Source of the DNA: Bidens hawaiensis
Taxonomy: Eukaryota > Streptophyta > Magnoliopsida > Asterales > Asteraceae
NCBI GenBank assembly: GCA_021521415.1
Contig: JAIQDT010001649.1
Span: 124,001 to 188,000 of the forward strand
Direction of reading: 5' to 3'
DNA: 64,000 nucleotides
A program made the position numbers and the translations under genes. The notes beneath the pieces were generated by a model, which saw nothing but the letters and a program-made list of their open reading frames with translations, did not search any database and was not told where the DNA came from. Positions 45,601 to 56,576 of the stretch are shown here, piece by piece. Position 1 is the first letter of the stretch. The number at the start of each line of letters is the position of its first letter.

Positions 45601-48600
45601 AACTTAATTAACAAAAGGGCAGTCATCTAACCTTCTGAACATAGTCTAATAGATCCATTGCATATGCAATACCGACTATATTATCAACACGTTGTTCAAA
45701 AACTGGTACCCTGAGAGTGCAAGCATATATTGCATGATTAAGTGCAAAAAAAAATAATATTTCCTAACCTTATAAAAAAAATATAATATACCTTGAATAT
45801 TGATGAGTGACCCACAAGGCGTGGAAATCGACTAACGTTGCACTAGCATCACTAGCTACAACATCAACCAAAGGTGTCATAACTTCACGAACATACGTGT
45901 CTTTAATTTCTAAAACATTTTCAATCATATCCTGCGAAAGACTTTCACAATGTATTAGCCCTCAAGTGTGTATATTTGTAAAACATTTTTAATCAATATA
46001 CTTGTTCTTCCTCTTCTATGGCCCCGCTTAATTCAGCTCCTCGTAACATCAACTTCAGCTCATCCTCCGTTACATATGGTTCACTGGCAAATATTCAAAA
46101 AAATGAAAAAAACGAGCAAAAAATGAAAATGAAGTTATAAAAGACTTTGAAACTTAATAAGTACCTTCTTCCTTTGAGACCAAGCAATTTGAGCATTCCC
46201 ATTGAGAGATAGGTTACGACTCTACCAACAGGATATAAAACTAATGAAAGCCATGCGATCGGCCTGACCTAGAGTCAATGGAGGTCAGCTTGTCAGATAA
46301 ACTCCTCAAAAGTTTTTAAAAAAATTGACTATTCATTTGTATTTTGTTATAATTATAAAGAAAGAAAGATGGTTTTAAACGTACCACAAATCTTGCGACC
46401 TCGGTGGCGTTATGAACAGCTATACTTTTTGGAGTTATTTCCGTGAGTAACAAAACAGCAACCTGGTATAGATAGATACAGGATTATGGCAATGAAGAAC
46501 ACTATTGGAACATTTGTGCAAAATAATTTATCTTGAATAATAATTAGATCAGTATATATAACATCTTTTTAAATGTTACAAGAAGGCGCATAGTATAATC
46601 AAGTTAAATTTCAATACATAAAATGTATAATAAAAACAAGAGTTGTAGAAGATAACGCGTAGGCATGTTTCTAGTGTTTGAAGTTGTAATAATCAGATGT
46701 GATGCTTAGATAGTTCAAATCTCAGTTTGAAAATGTGTAACACGGTCTGAGGCCTTTAGATCCAAAAAACCTTGGCACACGCATCACTTACACAAGGTGT
46801 TGCACTATGTACAACCAAATAAGCTAACCAAAAGCTACGTCTCATCTTTATTTTTTTCAATCAACCCTTTTAAAGCAACCCTTTAATAATTTCTTCATTC
46901 CGTTGGTTGATTTACATATCAGTCTCCTATAATCACTAAGTTTAACAACTCCGGCCAATTTTGACCTGGGAGTACACAAGACACCGCCTTGACGCCCTGA
47001 GACGCTTTTCCTAAGCCCATATCGCTTTCCTGATTTTAACCAACTTGTTAGCATTGCTATTAATAGGTAAAATAACCAAAAAAGACATTTATTTGAAAAG
47101 GGCAGTTAATTTAAGATTTGGGAATAATGGTTTATAAAATTAGGTTAAAAGAAAGGGTACATAAGAAACTTTATGTTCCCTTACATAATTAGTTTTGTTG
47201 GAAGTAGTAAACACTTGAATATTTAACCCTTACAAAATTAGATAACCAACGCATGATTAGTTAGGTCGGTTCTTGGGAGTCTCCGTCTGTTCTACTTTCC
47301 AATGTTCAAGCCTCAAGGTTACAAGAACGTTGATTAAAACATTAGAAAGAATTAAAAACAGAATTTCAAGGGGAATCAGCTTGAAAGGTTCATCGGGTTT
47401 CATGATGTAATGTGGTCAAACCAAAATGTCACCGTGGGTTGCATGTTGGAAGTCGTTCAGTAGGGCAAATAAACCATCATAAAGAATCTTCAAAGAGATT
47501 ATAATACAGGACAAATTGACAAAATGGAAAGATATCAAATGAGAGGGTTGGTGTAGGTCCCTGCTTACAATATAGCGGGGTAACTTATAATGTTGCTTGT
47601 ATTTCTTTTTCGGGCCTTTATTTGGTTGATTTTGTAAATCATAGTTGTCAATAGCGAGTACCAGTAAATAGCGGCAAGCTAACTATATGCTACATAGCGA
47701 TAGCAACGAATAGCGCCCGCTACTTCATATTTAGTGATAAAAGACTCACCAAACCCATGATCAAGTTCATACTTCATAAAAGAAACACCAAACCTAGAAT
47801 CGAGGTGCTAATTGGTGGAAGGAAAAAAAGCCTAAAAACTCTATATATTAAAAAAAAATAAAAACATACCGTCAAGATTGAATAATTGCTTTTAGCTCCC
47901 CACTGATTAAAAAAAATAAAAACTCTATGCGTGTTCCCGCTTTTAGGTCAGTAAACATCATAGCAGGGAATTATGTTGTAAATCTGTACTTTTCAGCTCC
48001 CCACTGATTTCTTTTATACTACCGCCATTCGAAAACAAAAATTAAAGCCTAAGCATTGTGATTTCTATAATTGGTTTCAGCACACAGATTGAATATCACC
48101 ACAAGAAAAAGATTATTTTAAACTTTATCTTGCAATATGAACAATTTTAGAATCATATCCAAAACAAACGGTTTCAAAACATACCGTCATTACTCCTGTT
48201 GCTGCACTCACACCCGCTTCACCAAATATCGCAGTTGCTGCTTCTGTCACTAGCGCCGTTGCTCCAATATTTACAACACTAAACATTTCAAAAAAAATCA
48301 AATAAGACCATCAAAACAACATAATTACAAAAAAAATCCAAATCAACAAGAACATTACGTTGTGCCGATAAGAATAGTCGTCAAAAACCGAGTAACATCA
48401 TTACGCAACATTTTAAACACACCATTCTCAGACTCTTTCTCAGCCAACTCTCTAACCTGAAACACCATTATCATCCTGCAATTATTCAATCTTGTCAAGC
48501 TTAAAAATTTCCAACAATAATATTAATAATACCTTCCAAGGCCAAAGCGTAGTAATCGAAGTCTCGGCCATCGAAAAGAACGCAGACAGACCGAACAAAG

Positions 48601-49057
48601 CCGCCAATATCAACCCCTGCTCCTTCAAAACCTTAAGCACCATCAAAACCTTGGGCAGTGAATTCGTCATCGAAACCTTAATCTGCTCAAAACCCACAAC
48701 CCCTTCGACCGCCAAAGCCCCCCTGCATCGTAATACAAACACCCCACAACACGCAGCCGCCAAAATCAAACCTTTTTTAACCAAAACTTGAAGAAAACTA
48801 GAGCCAACAGTTTTAGGGGTTTCTTCGCTGGTGCAACATTTGAGCCAGACAGATCTTAATCCTGGGTGTTCTCGAAGGACAGTGGTGGGTCTTGAATAAC
48901 GAATGTTTTTAAGGATGATTTTGTGGGTGAATTGAGTGGTGCAATGTAAGATTCTTGGGCTGGGTTTTGGGCGTAATTTGAAAAGGTGGGATTTGGGTAT
49001 TATTGTGTTAAACTGTGAGTTGGTTCGAATTGAGGGTTCTAAAGCTACAACATCCAT
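42680..49057 (-). CDS. Chloroplast CNNM/DUF21-CBS protein (Mg-transporter-like)
   Basis: Fourteen exons joined by GT-AG introns give 634 codons without a break: 49057-48533, 48456-48359, 48278-48185, 46462-46385, 46268-46165, 46083-46002, 45931-45792, 45710-45632, 45558-45495, 45427-45336, 45000-44935, 44853-44737, 43820-43641, 42865-42680. The N-terminus is Ser/Thr/Arg-rich and low in acid, like a plastid transit peptide. The DUF21/CNNM membrane domain runs from about residue 143 to 290 (LILAALFGLSAFFSMAETSI; the conserved TEITPKSIA). A CBS pair follows (VMTPLVDVVASD, about 345; YAMDLLDYVQK; VVLNEYGGTVGIVTLEDVVE, about 440-465), then a CorC/HlyC-type domain (VSGFVCEAFGYIPKTGE) and an acidic tail. 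Length and exon content match Arabidopsis At1g55930/At3g13070 (about 650-660 aa), which I recall as plastid magnesium-release-type proteins. Mg transport here is inferred from family. Confidence 0.93.
42897..43587. mobile_element. hAT-like element in the last CNNM intron
   Basis: Left end TAAAGGTGTGCATGGATCGG and right end (reverse complement) TAGGGGCGCGCATGAAAAC are imperfect inverted repeats resembling the hAT element at 8905. The interior is likewise filled with CCGAAA/TTTCGG-type motifs and several TTGGGCC phrases. About 690 bp. An 8-bp target duplication is not clear. It fills most of the intron 42866-43640, and the splice sites on both sides are intact. Confidence 0.65.
43863..44686. 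mobile_element. TIR element in CNNM intron 12
   Basis: The left arm AGCCTAAATTACAATTTTTG and the right arm in reverse complement AGACCAAGTTACAATTTTTG continue to pair for about 70 bp (both include TTTATAGTTTA and TATGGAATG). About 824 bp. The core has a GC-rich segment (44090-44340) with an open minus-strand frame of 111 codons that I do not recognise. The flanks are both AATAAT-rich, so the target duplication cannot be fixed. Intron 43821-44736 keeps its GT-AG ends. Confidence 0.65.
46463..48184 (-). other. Large intron 3 of the CNNM gene
   Basis: 1.72 kb between exons 3 and 4, far longer than most others in this gene. It contains a short dispersed-repeat phrase around 47645-47730 (GTCAATAGCG...AATAGCGCCCGCTA) and an unrecognised 65-codon minus-strand ORF (46857-47054). 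No clear TIR pair was found, so the cause of the expansion is unknown. Confidence 0.6.
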
Positions 49058-49119
49058 GTGGGTTTGTGTTTGTTGAGGATAATAATTATTAGAATAGCGG
49101 ATTGAATATGAAGGATGAA

Positions 49120-49128
49120 TTAGGGTTT
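49120..49128 (-). promoter_or_regulatory. Telo-box in the CNNM 5' leader
   Basis: AAACCCTAA on the minus strand, 63-71 bp before the start codon, next to CACCACC and TTCTTCTTC pyrimidine-rich repeats. Telo-boxes (AAACCCTAA) are common in 5' regions of plant housekeeping and plastid-function genes. Its function here is inferred. Confidence 0.5.
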
Positions 49129-50229
49129 AGTGAAGAAGAAGGTGGTGGTGGTGTTTTTGTTGTTGGTTATTCGTCGTCACCATTTCCACACAACACCAAC
49201 CCCTTTGTTTGCTGAGAAGGCAAGTGGGAGTGAGTGTTTTGTATACTATAGCCCGGAATACTTGACCAATTACTTACCTAACCTATGTAGTCACGTTAAT
49301 TACAAGTTAATAATAGGTGTGGTTTGCGACTTATGAGGTTTGAATATCAAATTCATAAACTAGTTTAGATCGGTTCAAGCCGAATAATGAACACCTCTGT
49401 AAGTCTGTATATTTACATAATTAAAAATTGAGAGAGGCTACACGCACACTACTTAAGTTACTATGAAGAGTTTGTTGATTTTATTTTAGGTTGTAGTGTG
49501 TGTTGGCATAAGCATGTATATGGCAAGGATGCTACACATACGCTCGTAAAGAAATATTATGCATTGTATATCACATGACGGATAGGTTAATATGATAGCT
49601 AGGGTGTCCATCTAACAAATTTGGGGGGGGTGGGGGGGTGTTGTGTTCCTATAAGTGTGAATGGTGTGGCATGAGTGGCCTAAGCTAAGGTGACAAAAAG
49701 GTACCGCGTGGGAACAAAGCTCTATGGCCTTTGGTACTGCAATTTTAATACATCTTCGAGATGACTATCCAAACGAAATCAAGTAATCAGATTGTGAACT
49801 ACATGTGGTTATCATACTGTTTTATCCAAACGAACAAGGTAGTCAGGCGTGACAATATCAATAGTAATGAGATTAGACGATGATGTCTCCTTTTTGTGCA
49901 TCAAAAACACTTGACCATTATGGTTTTTGAACAACAAACATTATGTCATAAATGAACAAAACACAATATAACACAGAACATTAGAATGACCTCCATTAGA
50001 AAACCATAAACGTCAAATGCTTTTGGAGCACGAAAGGAAATACCCATGTCTAATCTCATTACCATCGACAACATTGACACATGTTCCATAATAACGTACA
50101 TGTGGTACCTACATAAGCATTTTTGCTTAGTGTATCAAAGTATAAAACACAATTACAAACGAATAAGCAATACTTTAAGTCCATAGATGTTCAAACTGAT
50201 AGACGGGGGGTCATGGAACGCAGCCTTCA
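49129..50229. other. Upstream region of the CNNM gene, no gene seen
   Basis: Holds the presumed promoter of the CNNM gene at its left end. Beyond that is anonymous DNA with a G-run (GGGGGGGGTGGGGGGGTG, about 49622-49641) and short ORFs without domains. Confidence 0.45.
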
Positions 50230-50610
50230 TAGCTTTAGCAAATTGCTTTGCCTTCATCTTCCAATATCATGTTATATAATATCAGGCAAGCGCACATCAC
50301 ATCTCTTACTTTTCTTTCAACTTTCGCACACATTCGTGCCAGATTGTAAATGATAGCCCAATGCTTCTTCAAAACTCTGAAGGCTTGTTCAATATCATTT
50401 CTCTGTGACTCTTTTGGATTCGACAAGACTACATAAGACGTGCCAAATCCAAAAATCATACGATGTCATGACTTTTCAAGCATAATGGATGACAATGAAT
50501 GGCAACCTCGATGATGTTAAGCATCCCGGAAAAAAAGTCATGTACTTCTTCACGCACCTCATACAATTGTCGAATGTCGGTCTCTTCATGAAAACATCGA
50601 TTGTTAATTT
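50230..50610 (-). pseudogene. PIF/Harbinger transposase remnant
   Basis: The minus-strand frame 50459-50238 reads NDIEQAFRVLKKHWAII, then DVMCACLILYNMILEDE. This is the end of the plant DDE_Tnp_4 (PIF/Harbinger) transposase (family pattern ...D(V/I)ERAFGVL...F.I..., then CIILHNMI.EDE). Upstream on the same strand, near 50500-50600, a different frame reads RQLYEVREEVHDFFSGMLN, matching the family's RLY..HEE.HGFPGMLGSID region. The central part with the first catalytic Asp residues is missing, so this is a collapsed two-piece pseudogene. Confidence 0.65.
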
Positions 50611-51190
50611 GCACACTACCATGAAGACATTAGAAATTGATGATGACCATGACCAATCTTTTTTTTTAGAATAGAATGTTTGTAGCAAATTAGTATCTTG
50701 TGTGTAGCAAATTAGTATCTTGTGGAGTACTTTAGTGAATGTGTGTAGAAAATTGTTGTTAAAGTCCAACGGCATGAGGAAATCTCATACCAAACCCCTA
50801 ACGGTCATATTCTCCCTCTCCATGCCTGCGGCCGGACCCGAGCCCTTCATCAGCACTCCTTTCCACTCCAAGGTGTGGCGGTGTGCACGCCCTTGGCTTG
50901 CCCAACGTGTCAAGTGGCACGGGTAAGTTAAGACCCACCATACATATTCTAAGGTTTCTATCTTTATCCTTTAAATTAATAATAATTTACTAGCCATTCC
51001 AATTATCATGCTTGATAAAGTGCACTTTAATGTTACATTGTCATTTAGTAATTTTTCCAACATGCAGTCGATATTAAATTATACACGTTTACGTTTCAAA
51101 AAACCTTCATTTGTGTACTTCTTTATACTATGGGCGCACTCGTTTTACATAATTCGTGGGAATTCAAAAGAATTGGAATTAAAATCTCAT
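50611..51190. other. No gene recognised
   Basis: A GC-richer island (50770-50930) stands out from AT-rich surroundings but its ORFs have no recognisable domain. It could be the end of the Harbinger element or of another nonautonomous element. Confidence 0.35.
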
Positions 51191-51194
51191 GACA

Positions 51195-51795
51195 TGGCGT
51201 GTTCGTTTCGTTGGAATTGGAATCTTAATTCCATTTTAGTGTGTTCGGTTGTCAAGGAATTGGAATTGAAATTCAATTTCTTCAAATTCCTTTAAATAGA
51301 GGGATTCTAAATCCTTCCAAAACATGGAGGATTTCAAGTGAATTCGTTGGAATCTTTTCTCGAGTTTTTTTTTTTTTAACGAGAACAACGAATAAAACGT
51401 TTTAGTTTTTTTTTTACTTTTTTTTGTTTTCAATTTATATTTTGAGTTATGAATTTTTTATTATTATTTTTGAATATTTTTTTGAGGGGTTTTTGATCTT
51501 AATAGAAAACCCCTAAAAAATTTCAAAAATAATAATAATAATAAATCATAACGCAAAATATAAATAAAAAACAAAAAATCTAAAAAAAACTAAAATGTTT
51601 TCGTCGTTATCATCGTTAAAAAAAAATAAATAATAATAAACCGATTTCAATTCATTTGTCAAACGAACACATCAAGAATGGAATTGGATTTAAATTCCTT
51701 CAAATTCCAATTCCTATTGGAATGTTCGGATTCCAAATCCAATTTCTTCCAATTCCAAATACTACGCAAATTCCAAATCCAATTTCACATTCCGT
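51195..51795. mobile_element. Foldback element with GGAATTGG arms
   Basis: The left arm (51195-51300) with GTTCGTTTCGTTGGAATTGG, AATTGGAATTGAAATTCAAT and TTCAAATTCC is mirrored by the right arm (51640-51795) with CAAACGAACACATC, CTTCAAATTCCAATTCC and CCAATTTCTTCCAATTCC. The middle is AT-rich and includes inverted copies of the ATAACTCAAAATATAAA-type module. Noncoding; a MITE or foldback element of unknown superfamily. Confidence 0.55.
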
Positions 51796-52395
51796 TAAAA
51801 TACAAATAGATATAAAAATGAGAAGTATAAGAATGATTTGTGACCACACAAAAAATCCCTAAAAAAATTTCAAAAAATAATAAAAAAAATCATAACTCAA
51901 AATATAAATAGAAACTGAAAAAATTTAAAAACTAAAATGTTTCCCCCCGTCATTCTTGTTAAAAAAGCGCTGAAAAGACCCAATGCCGAAAGAGACGCAA
52001 TGACGAAAATAAACGAAAGACACAATTATAACGAAAAAGACACAATAGATCGCAAAATATAATACAATGTCGAATAACATATAACACAATGTTGAGTAAT
52101 ATAGCGCAATATCAAGAAAAAGACACAATCAATAACGAAAATAAACGCAAAGCACAATAATAAACAAAAAGAAACAATGATCTTTTTTACTAAACATTGT
52201 TTTATTTTTAAGAACGAGGAAGACGGTATAAACATTTTTATGTTTTTACTTTTTTGTTTTTTTTATTAAATTTTAAGTTATGATTTTTTTTATCAATTTT
52301 TTTTAAATTTTTTTGAAGAGTTTTTTTTTTTTTGTGTGGCTGCAAATTCTTTTATGATCTTTCACAATTTTATCACCGTTTATAGAATAACTTTA
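51796..52395. mobile_element. Second copy of the MULE-type MITE
   Basis: Arms GTTAAAATACAAATAGATAT / TTTATAGAATAACTTTACC, the AATGAG-like subterminal phrase, ATCATAACTCAAAATATAAA and the GACACAATx core repeats follow the same order as the element at 9630-10262. It abuts the right arm of the GGAATTGG foldback element. A clean target duplication was not found. Confidence 0.7.
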
Positions 52396-52579
52396 CCATA
52401 TATTTTGTTATATAAGTGCGTGCTCATAACCTATGCAGATATTACCATTCACAAAGATTTTGCATATTTCAAAACCTACTTTTATGTACTCTGTAAAATT
52501 TATAATAACCTATGCAACTCCAACGAAAATTTTGCAAAAAGTTTATCTTATTTTTATAGTTTCAGTTTTAATCAAGTCT
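52396..52579. other. No gene recognised
   Basis: Short AT-rich interval between two TIR elements; nothing identifiable. Confidence 0.4.
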
Positions 52580-53326
52580 TAGGTCCTGTTCGTTTAAAGA
52601 ATTTAAAAGGAATTATAAGGAATGTGATTTTAAATCATATGAATTGATATGTTCGTTTCACTAAATAAAAGAATGGGAATGGAAACTAAATCCCATCAAA
52701 TCCCATATTTTATGGGATTTTAAAATCCCACCTATTTGAAATGATTGTTATGGAAAATAAAGAATTTTCTTATTAACAATAAAAATCCCTCTAAAAAAAT
52801 TCAAAAAAATTAATAAAAAAATCATAACTCAAAATATAAATAAAAAACAAAAAATGTAAAAAAACTAAAACATTTTCGCCTTTGCCCTTGTTCTTCAAAA
52901 AAAAAGAGAAATGAACCGAAACCGAAAGTCGGCGAAAACGAAACACAAACCAAAACAGAACCGAATTGATGGAAACCGAAAAAATCGATCAAAACGAAAC
53001 AAAAAAACTGAAACCGAAGAGAAATGAAACTGAAAAAACCGACAACAACAAAACAAAAGGCCGAAAACGAATCCGTAACCGACCAAAAACAAACAAAAGA
53101 AACCGAAACTCAACCCGTCCAGTGCTCCGAAACCGACCAAAAAGAAACAAAGGAAACCGAAACCCAACCCGTCCAGTGTGAAAACTCGTGTGAGCTCGAA
53201 ACCAATTCCAATTCCAATACTACATATTAACCAACCAAACACATGATAGGGATTCTCAAACATTCCATTCCATTCCAATTCCAAATCCTTTGAAAAAAAT
53301 CCATGAAATGAACGGACCCTTAGAGC
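52580..53326. mobile_element. TIR element ending TAGGTCCTGTTCG / CGAACGGACCCTTA-like
   Basis: Left end TTAGGTCCTGTTCGTTT and right end AAATGAACGGACCCTTA are imperfect inverted repeats. Both arms continue with alternating GGAAT and ATCCCAT/ATTCCATT phrases. The interior has the ATCATAACTCAAAATATAAA module (about 52820) and an A-rich segment (52905-53190) full of GAAACCGAA, including a 54-bp tandem repeat. Flanking 8-mers do not match. Probably a nonautonomous hAT-like element. Confidence 0.55.
53081..53187. repeat. 54-bp tandem repeat, about two copies
   Basis: GACCAAAAA(C/G)AAACAAA at 53081 recurs at 53135, and both copies continue to CAACCCGTCCAGTG. The period is 54 bp, a multiple of three, so plus-strand frames read it as an 18-residue repeat, but no protein-coding evidence exists. 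Confidence 0.75.
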
Positions 53327-53328
53327 AT

Positions 53329-53645
53329 TCTTATTCCACCTCCTATCTTCAAACCAAAAACTACAATAAAACTCATTTTATTTTCTCTCTCCATTTCAAT
53401 TAAAATAATACTTTTTATACCTTTTATCATTACATTTTCTCTTTCCTTCACTCACAACCACTTTCAAAATATATTAAAAAATTATAGGGGATGAACAGTA
53501 ACTTTTCAAATATACAGAAAAATCACTACTTTTTCTAAAATATAAAAACTCTTTACTCACAACACATTGAATCACTCTCTAAATTATAAAAACACCCGTC
53601 ACATAATATAAAGGGTTGGATAAGAAGAGATAGAATCAAATACAA
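53329..53645. mobile_element. Second copy of the AGAGCATTC MITE
   Basis: Starts TTAGAGCATTCTTATTCC and ends near GGTTGGATAAGAAGAG, following the MITE at 8597-9609 (without its hAT insertion) through the same internal phrases: TACTTTTTATACC, CACTCACAACCACTTT, ATTAAAAAATTAT and GATGAACAGT. About 315 bp. Confidence 0.6.
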
Positions 53646-53929
53646 AAATTTTTGTGAGAAAAATAAGAAGCAATAAAAAATAACACATGACATACTCTTA
53701 ATAATTCATTAAGGTTATTTTAGTAATTATCATTCAAAACAATTTATACTAACTCCTATAATTATGGAAATTTACTTTCAAGTTCTTAATTGTAAATTTG
53801 TCGTTTCAAATCAATTTAAAAGAGACAACATGACCAATGAAACGTGACATTTTAAGTTTGTGGTTCGTTGGTTTTCAACTTTTTTCCCTAGTACATTCTC
53901 CTTTTGATTTGTTAAAAAAAATATGTTTA
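53646..53929. other. AT-rich, no gene
   Basis: Nothing identifiable other than AT-rich noncoding DNA. Confidence 0.4.
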
Positions 53930-55990
53930 TGCTTAATTATTTAAATGTGTTGTAAGAAACTAGCAATTTTTGGATTTCTAGTCGTGTTGTTATCATAAGG
54001 CATATGTGTTGATATGAAACCAACATTATTTTTATTTAGTAGCAGTATTGTTGTTAGTATATCAATGCTATTATCACCAACACTTATGTGATGTTAATTT
54101 AACTTACTAACATTTTTTTTGGATTTCCAATTGTGTTGTTATTGTAAGGCATCTGTGTTGTTATATCAAACTAACTAGGTTTAGAGCCCGTGTTACACAC
54201 GGTAATTCAAATTATAAAATTATAAGTAAAACAAATAATTACATAGCGTATATGAAAAAAATGTATTACTACATCTATGCTTGTATCTATACAATGTGTA
54301 CATAAATTGATTTTATTTATAAAACAAAATTATTTTTTTAAATGAACTTAATAAAATTAATAAAAAAATGTCCGTGCAAAATCGTACCCGAGAATGCTTC
54401 TTTTTATTGAAAAATACATTCTCGGTGGCATATATGTATAATGGAAAGAATTTTGGTTATGAACCAATTTCGAAGATAAGACTTCTCATACGATAGTAGT
54501 TATAACCGCTTAGCCTAAATACAAAAGAGGCGTTATCTTTATTGATATATTTATCAATTTACACCCATCATAGAAAAGTAAGATATTAAATTGTAGCAAT
54601 GGATTTTCTTCAAGAACTACGTTTTTCTAAGCTACACCATAAAAAATATTTTAATAAGTTTCAGAGGGCTTCTCGACTTTGTCATTATGACAACATAAAA
54701 AATAGCATGTTAACCCATTCAATTTTGTGAATATTTTGTTTCATTTGAGCATAGTTTTGCATGACATGCTTCCCATACAACGTTCTGATCACCATTGAAG
54801 GAAAAATTAATGTCGAAATAAATATTTCAAATTTGATAAAAGTTAGAAGTATTGATAGGCATGGGGGTGGCATGTCGAAAGTGTTCGCAATCTTTTCTTA
54901 AATTTTTATAGTTAAGGGAAAAATAGTCAATTTGCCAAATCCCGAACCTTTTGATTATTTCAAAAAATGCCCTTAAAAATAAACTTGAAACCCGAATCAT
55001 CTTTAAAATTCTAACTTTCATACTTTTGACATTTTAAAGTCAAACACTTTGAACCCATAACAAATTTGACTATAAATCTATTTTGCATTCTAAAACTTTT
55101 AAAAATACTCAAAATTTTCATTTATAACCCGTAATAAATTTTGACCTAAATGTAGTTAACTTATATCAAACAATTTATTTACCAACTTTTGACCCATAAA
55201 ATCAAATTTAACTTCCACAAAAAATCCGAAACAATTTTCATTTGAGAAACATAATTTGTTGTTGATTTTTGAAATTCACCAAGTATTTTGAAATGTATAG
55301 TAAAATAATATGTTAATATTTATATTTATAAAAAAATATGAATATTATATAAATATAGTGTAAAAGGAAAGTGAATAATTATTGATTTATTACATATATT
55401 AGGTAATTAGGGTATATTAGTTTTGGAGAAAAAATTGTGAGAATTAACTAAAACATAACAAATGTCTCAATTTATTTTACTTTATTAGAATAGGTAGATA
55501 TTATTTAACTACACTACTAGTATGTTAAAATAACAGCACATGAGTGCTGGTAATAATAGCATTGATATATACTAATAACAACACTAAACTAGCAATTTTT
55601 TGAATTTCTAATTTTGCTGTTATTGTAATGCATCTGTACTGTTATGAAACCAACATCATTTTTAGTTACCAGTAGGGTTGTTATTAAGATATATCAATGC
55701 TACCAATACTCATATGTTGTTTTTTTAACATATCAACTGTGTTGTAATTAGTATACATGAATGCTATTATCACCAACACCATGTGCTGTTATGAAAAATG
55801 ATTAATGATGTCACTAACAAAAGTGTTGTTGTTAATTATTTATAAAACGATATATTTATATTTGGTGCTAATAATTTATTTTACATCCTGCTATTAGTAT
55901 TTTACGATTTAAAGGGTAAATTTTTTTCATTAATATGGATTTACATGTGCTATTATTATATTAATATTTTTAAATAACATAAATACATTA
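53930..55990. repeat. Diverged direct repeats around a nested element
   Basis: A block at 53945-54110 (AACTAGCAATTTTTGGATTT, GAAACCAACATTATTTTTA, TATCAATGCTATTATCACCA) recurs in the same order at 55585-55800, and a shorter partial copy starts near 54115. The copies are clearly diverged. Between them lies the element at 54175-55495. The repeat family is unknown to me; a LINE or Helitron body without coding capacity is possible. Confidence 0.5.
54175..55495. mobile_element. Element with 'GAGCCCGTGTTACACACGG' start
   Basis: Begins CTAGGTTTAGAGCCCGTGTT with a hairpin-like CCGTGTTACACACGG and ends near TTTATTAGAATAGGTAGATA. I recall a dispersed plant repeat class with an almost identical opening (AGAGCCCGTG...CACGG) and a TATTAG(A/T)ATAG tail. 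It contains no ORF over 70 codons. It sits between the two diverged direct-repeat blocks, suggesting insertion into them. The superfamily is uncertain. Confidence 0.45.
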
Positions 55991-56390
55991 TTTAATATCA
56001 TAATAGGATTTCGTGAGGGGATATTTTTTTTATACAATCTTACACTATTGCAGGTGATGGTGATTATAAGTTTGGAAATTAATTTGCCACTGCTTTTGTA
56101 AAACAGAAGATGAATTAATTTTTTTGCGATATTTTGGGGGATTTCCAGTATTAAAACAGTATTATATTTACATTCGTATCCTTTACACCAGTTTTAAACA
56201 CTAGTTAATTTATATGTCATAAGTTAGCAATATCTTAGCCATAGGATAAAAACATGAAGGGTCATGATTTGTTCCTACTATTCTCACAATATTTTCTATT
56301 TCTACAGTATCCATACTCTGGATGAGAATGCTCTTAAAACTTATCATGTACATAAGTAGTAACATTCATTTAATTGTTTTGACAGATTAA

Positions 56391-56576
56391 CTTATCGTTG
56401 TTACCACTATGTGGTGTTTTTGGAATGAAAGAAATGCCAGAATTTTCAATCGGAAAGCACAGAGAGCAATTGAAGTGGTGGAAACGATTAAGTCGTGCTC
56501 ATTTTTTTGGGTCCGACATAGATCTAGATTAAAACATTTACAGTGGAATGATTGGTGTAAATATCTGTTGGCATGA
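56391..56576 (+). pseudogene. LINE C-terminal fragment
   Basis: The open frame reads TTMWCFWNERNARIFNRK, then VETIKSCSFFWVRHRSR and WNDWCKYLLA before a TGA at 56574-56576. Plant L1-type LINE ORF2 proteins end with W..W..RN.R.F......, K..SF.W...R.., W..WC. The upstream frame closes at 56388-56390, so only about 60 residues remain. No poly(A) tail adjoins it. Confidence 0.7.

Noticed and set aside
46857..47054. 65-codon minus-strand ORF in CNNM intron 3 as an extra exon
   Set aside because: The flanking exons 3 and 4 join in frame without it, and no matching segment is expected in this protein family.
48492..48791. Plus-strand 99-codon ORF over CNNM exon 1
   Set aside because: Antisense to the exon encoding the DUF21 start; no domain and no independent signals.
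52895..53284. Minus-strand 129-codon Phe/Gly-rich ORF as a gene
   Set aside because: A product of the GAAACCGAA-type low-complexity repeats inside a transposon, with no start context or domain.
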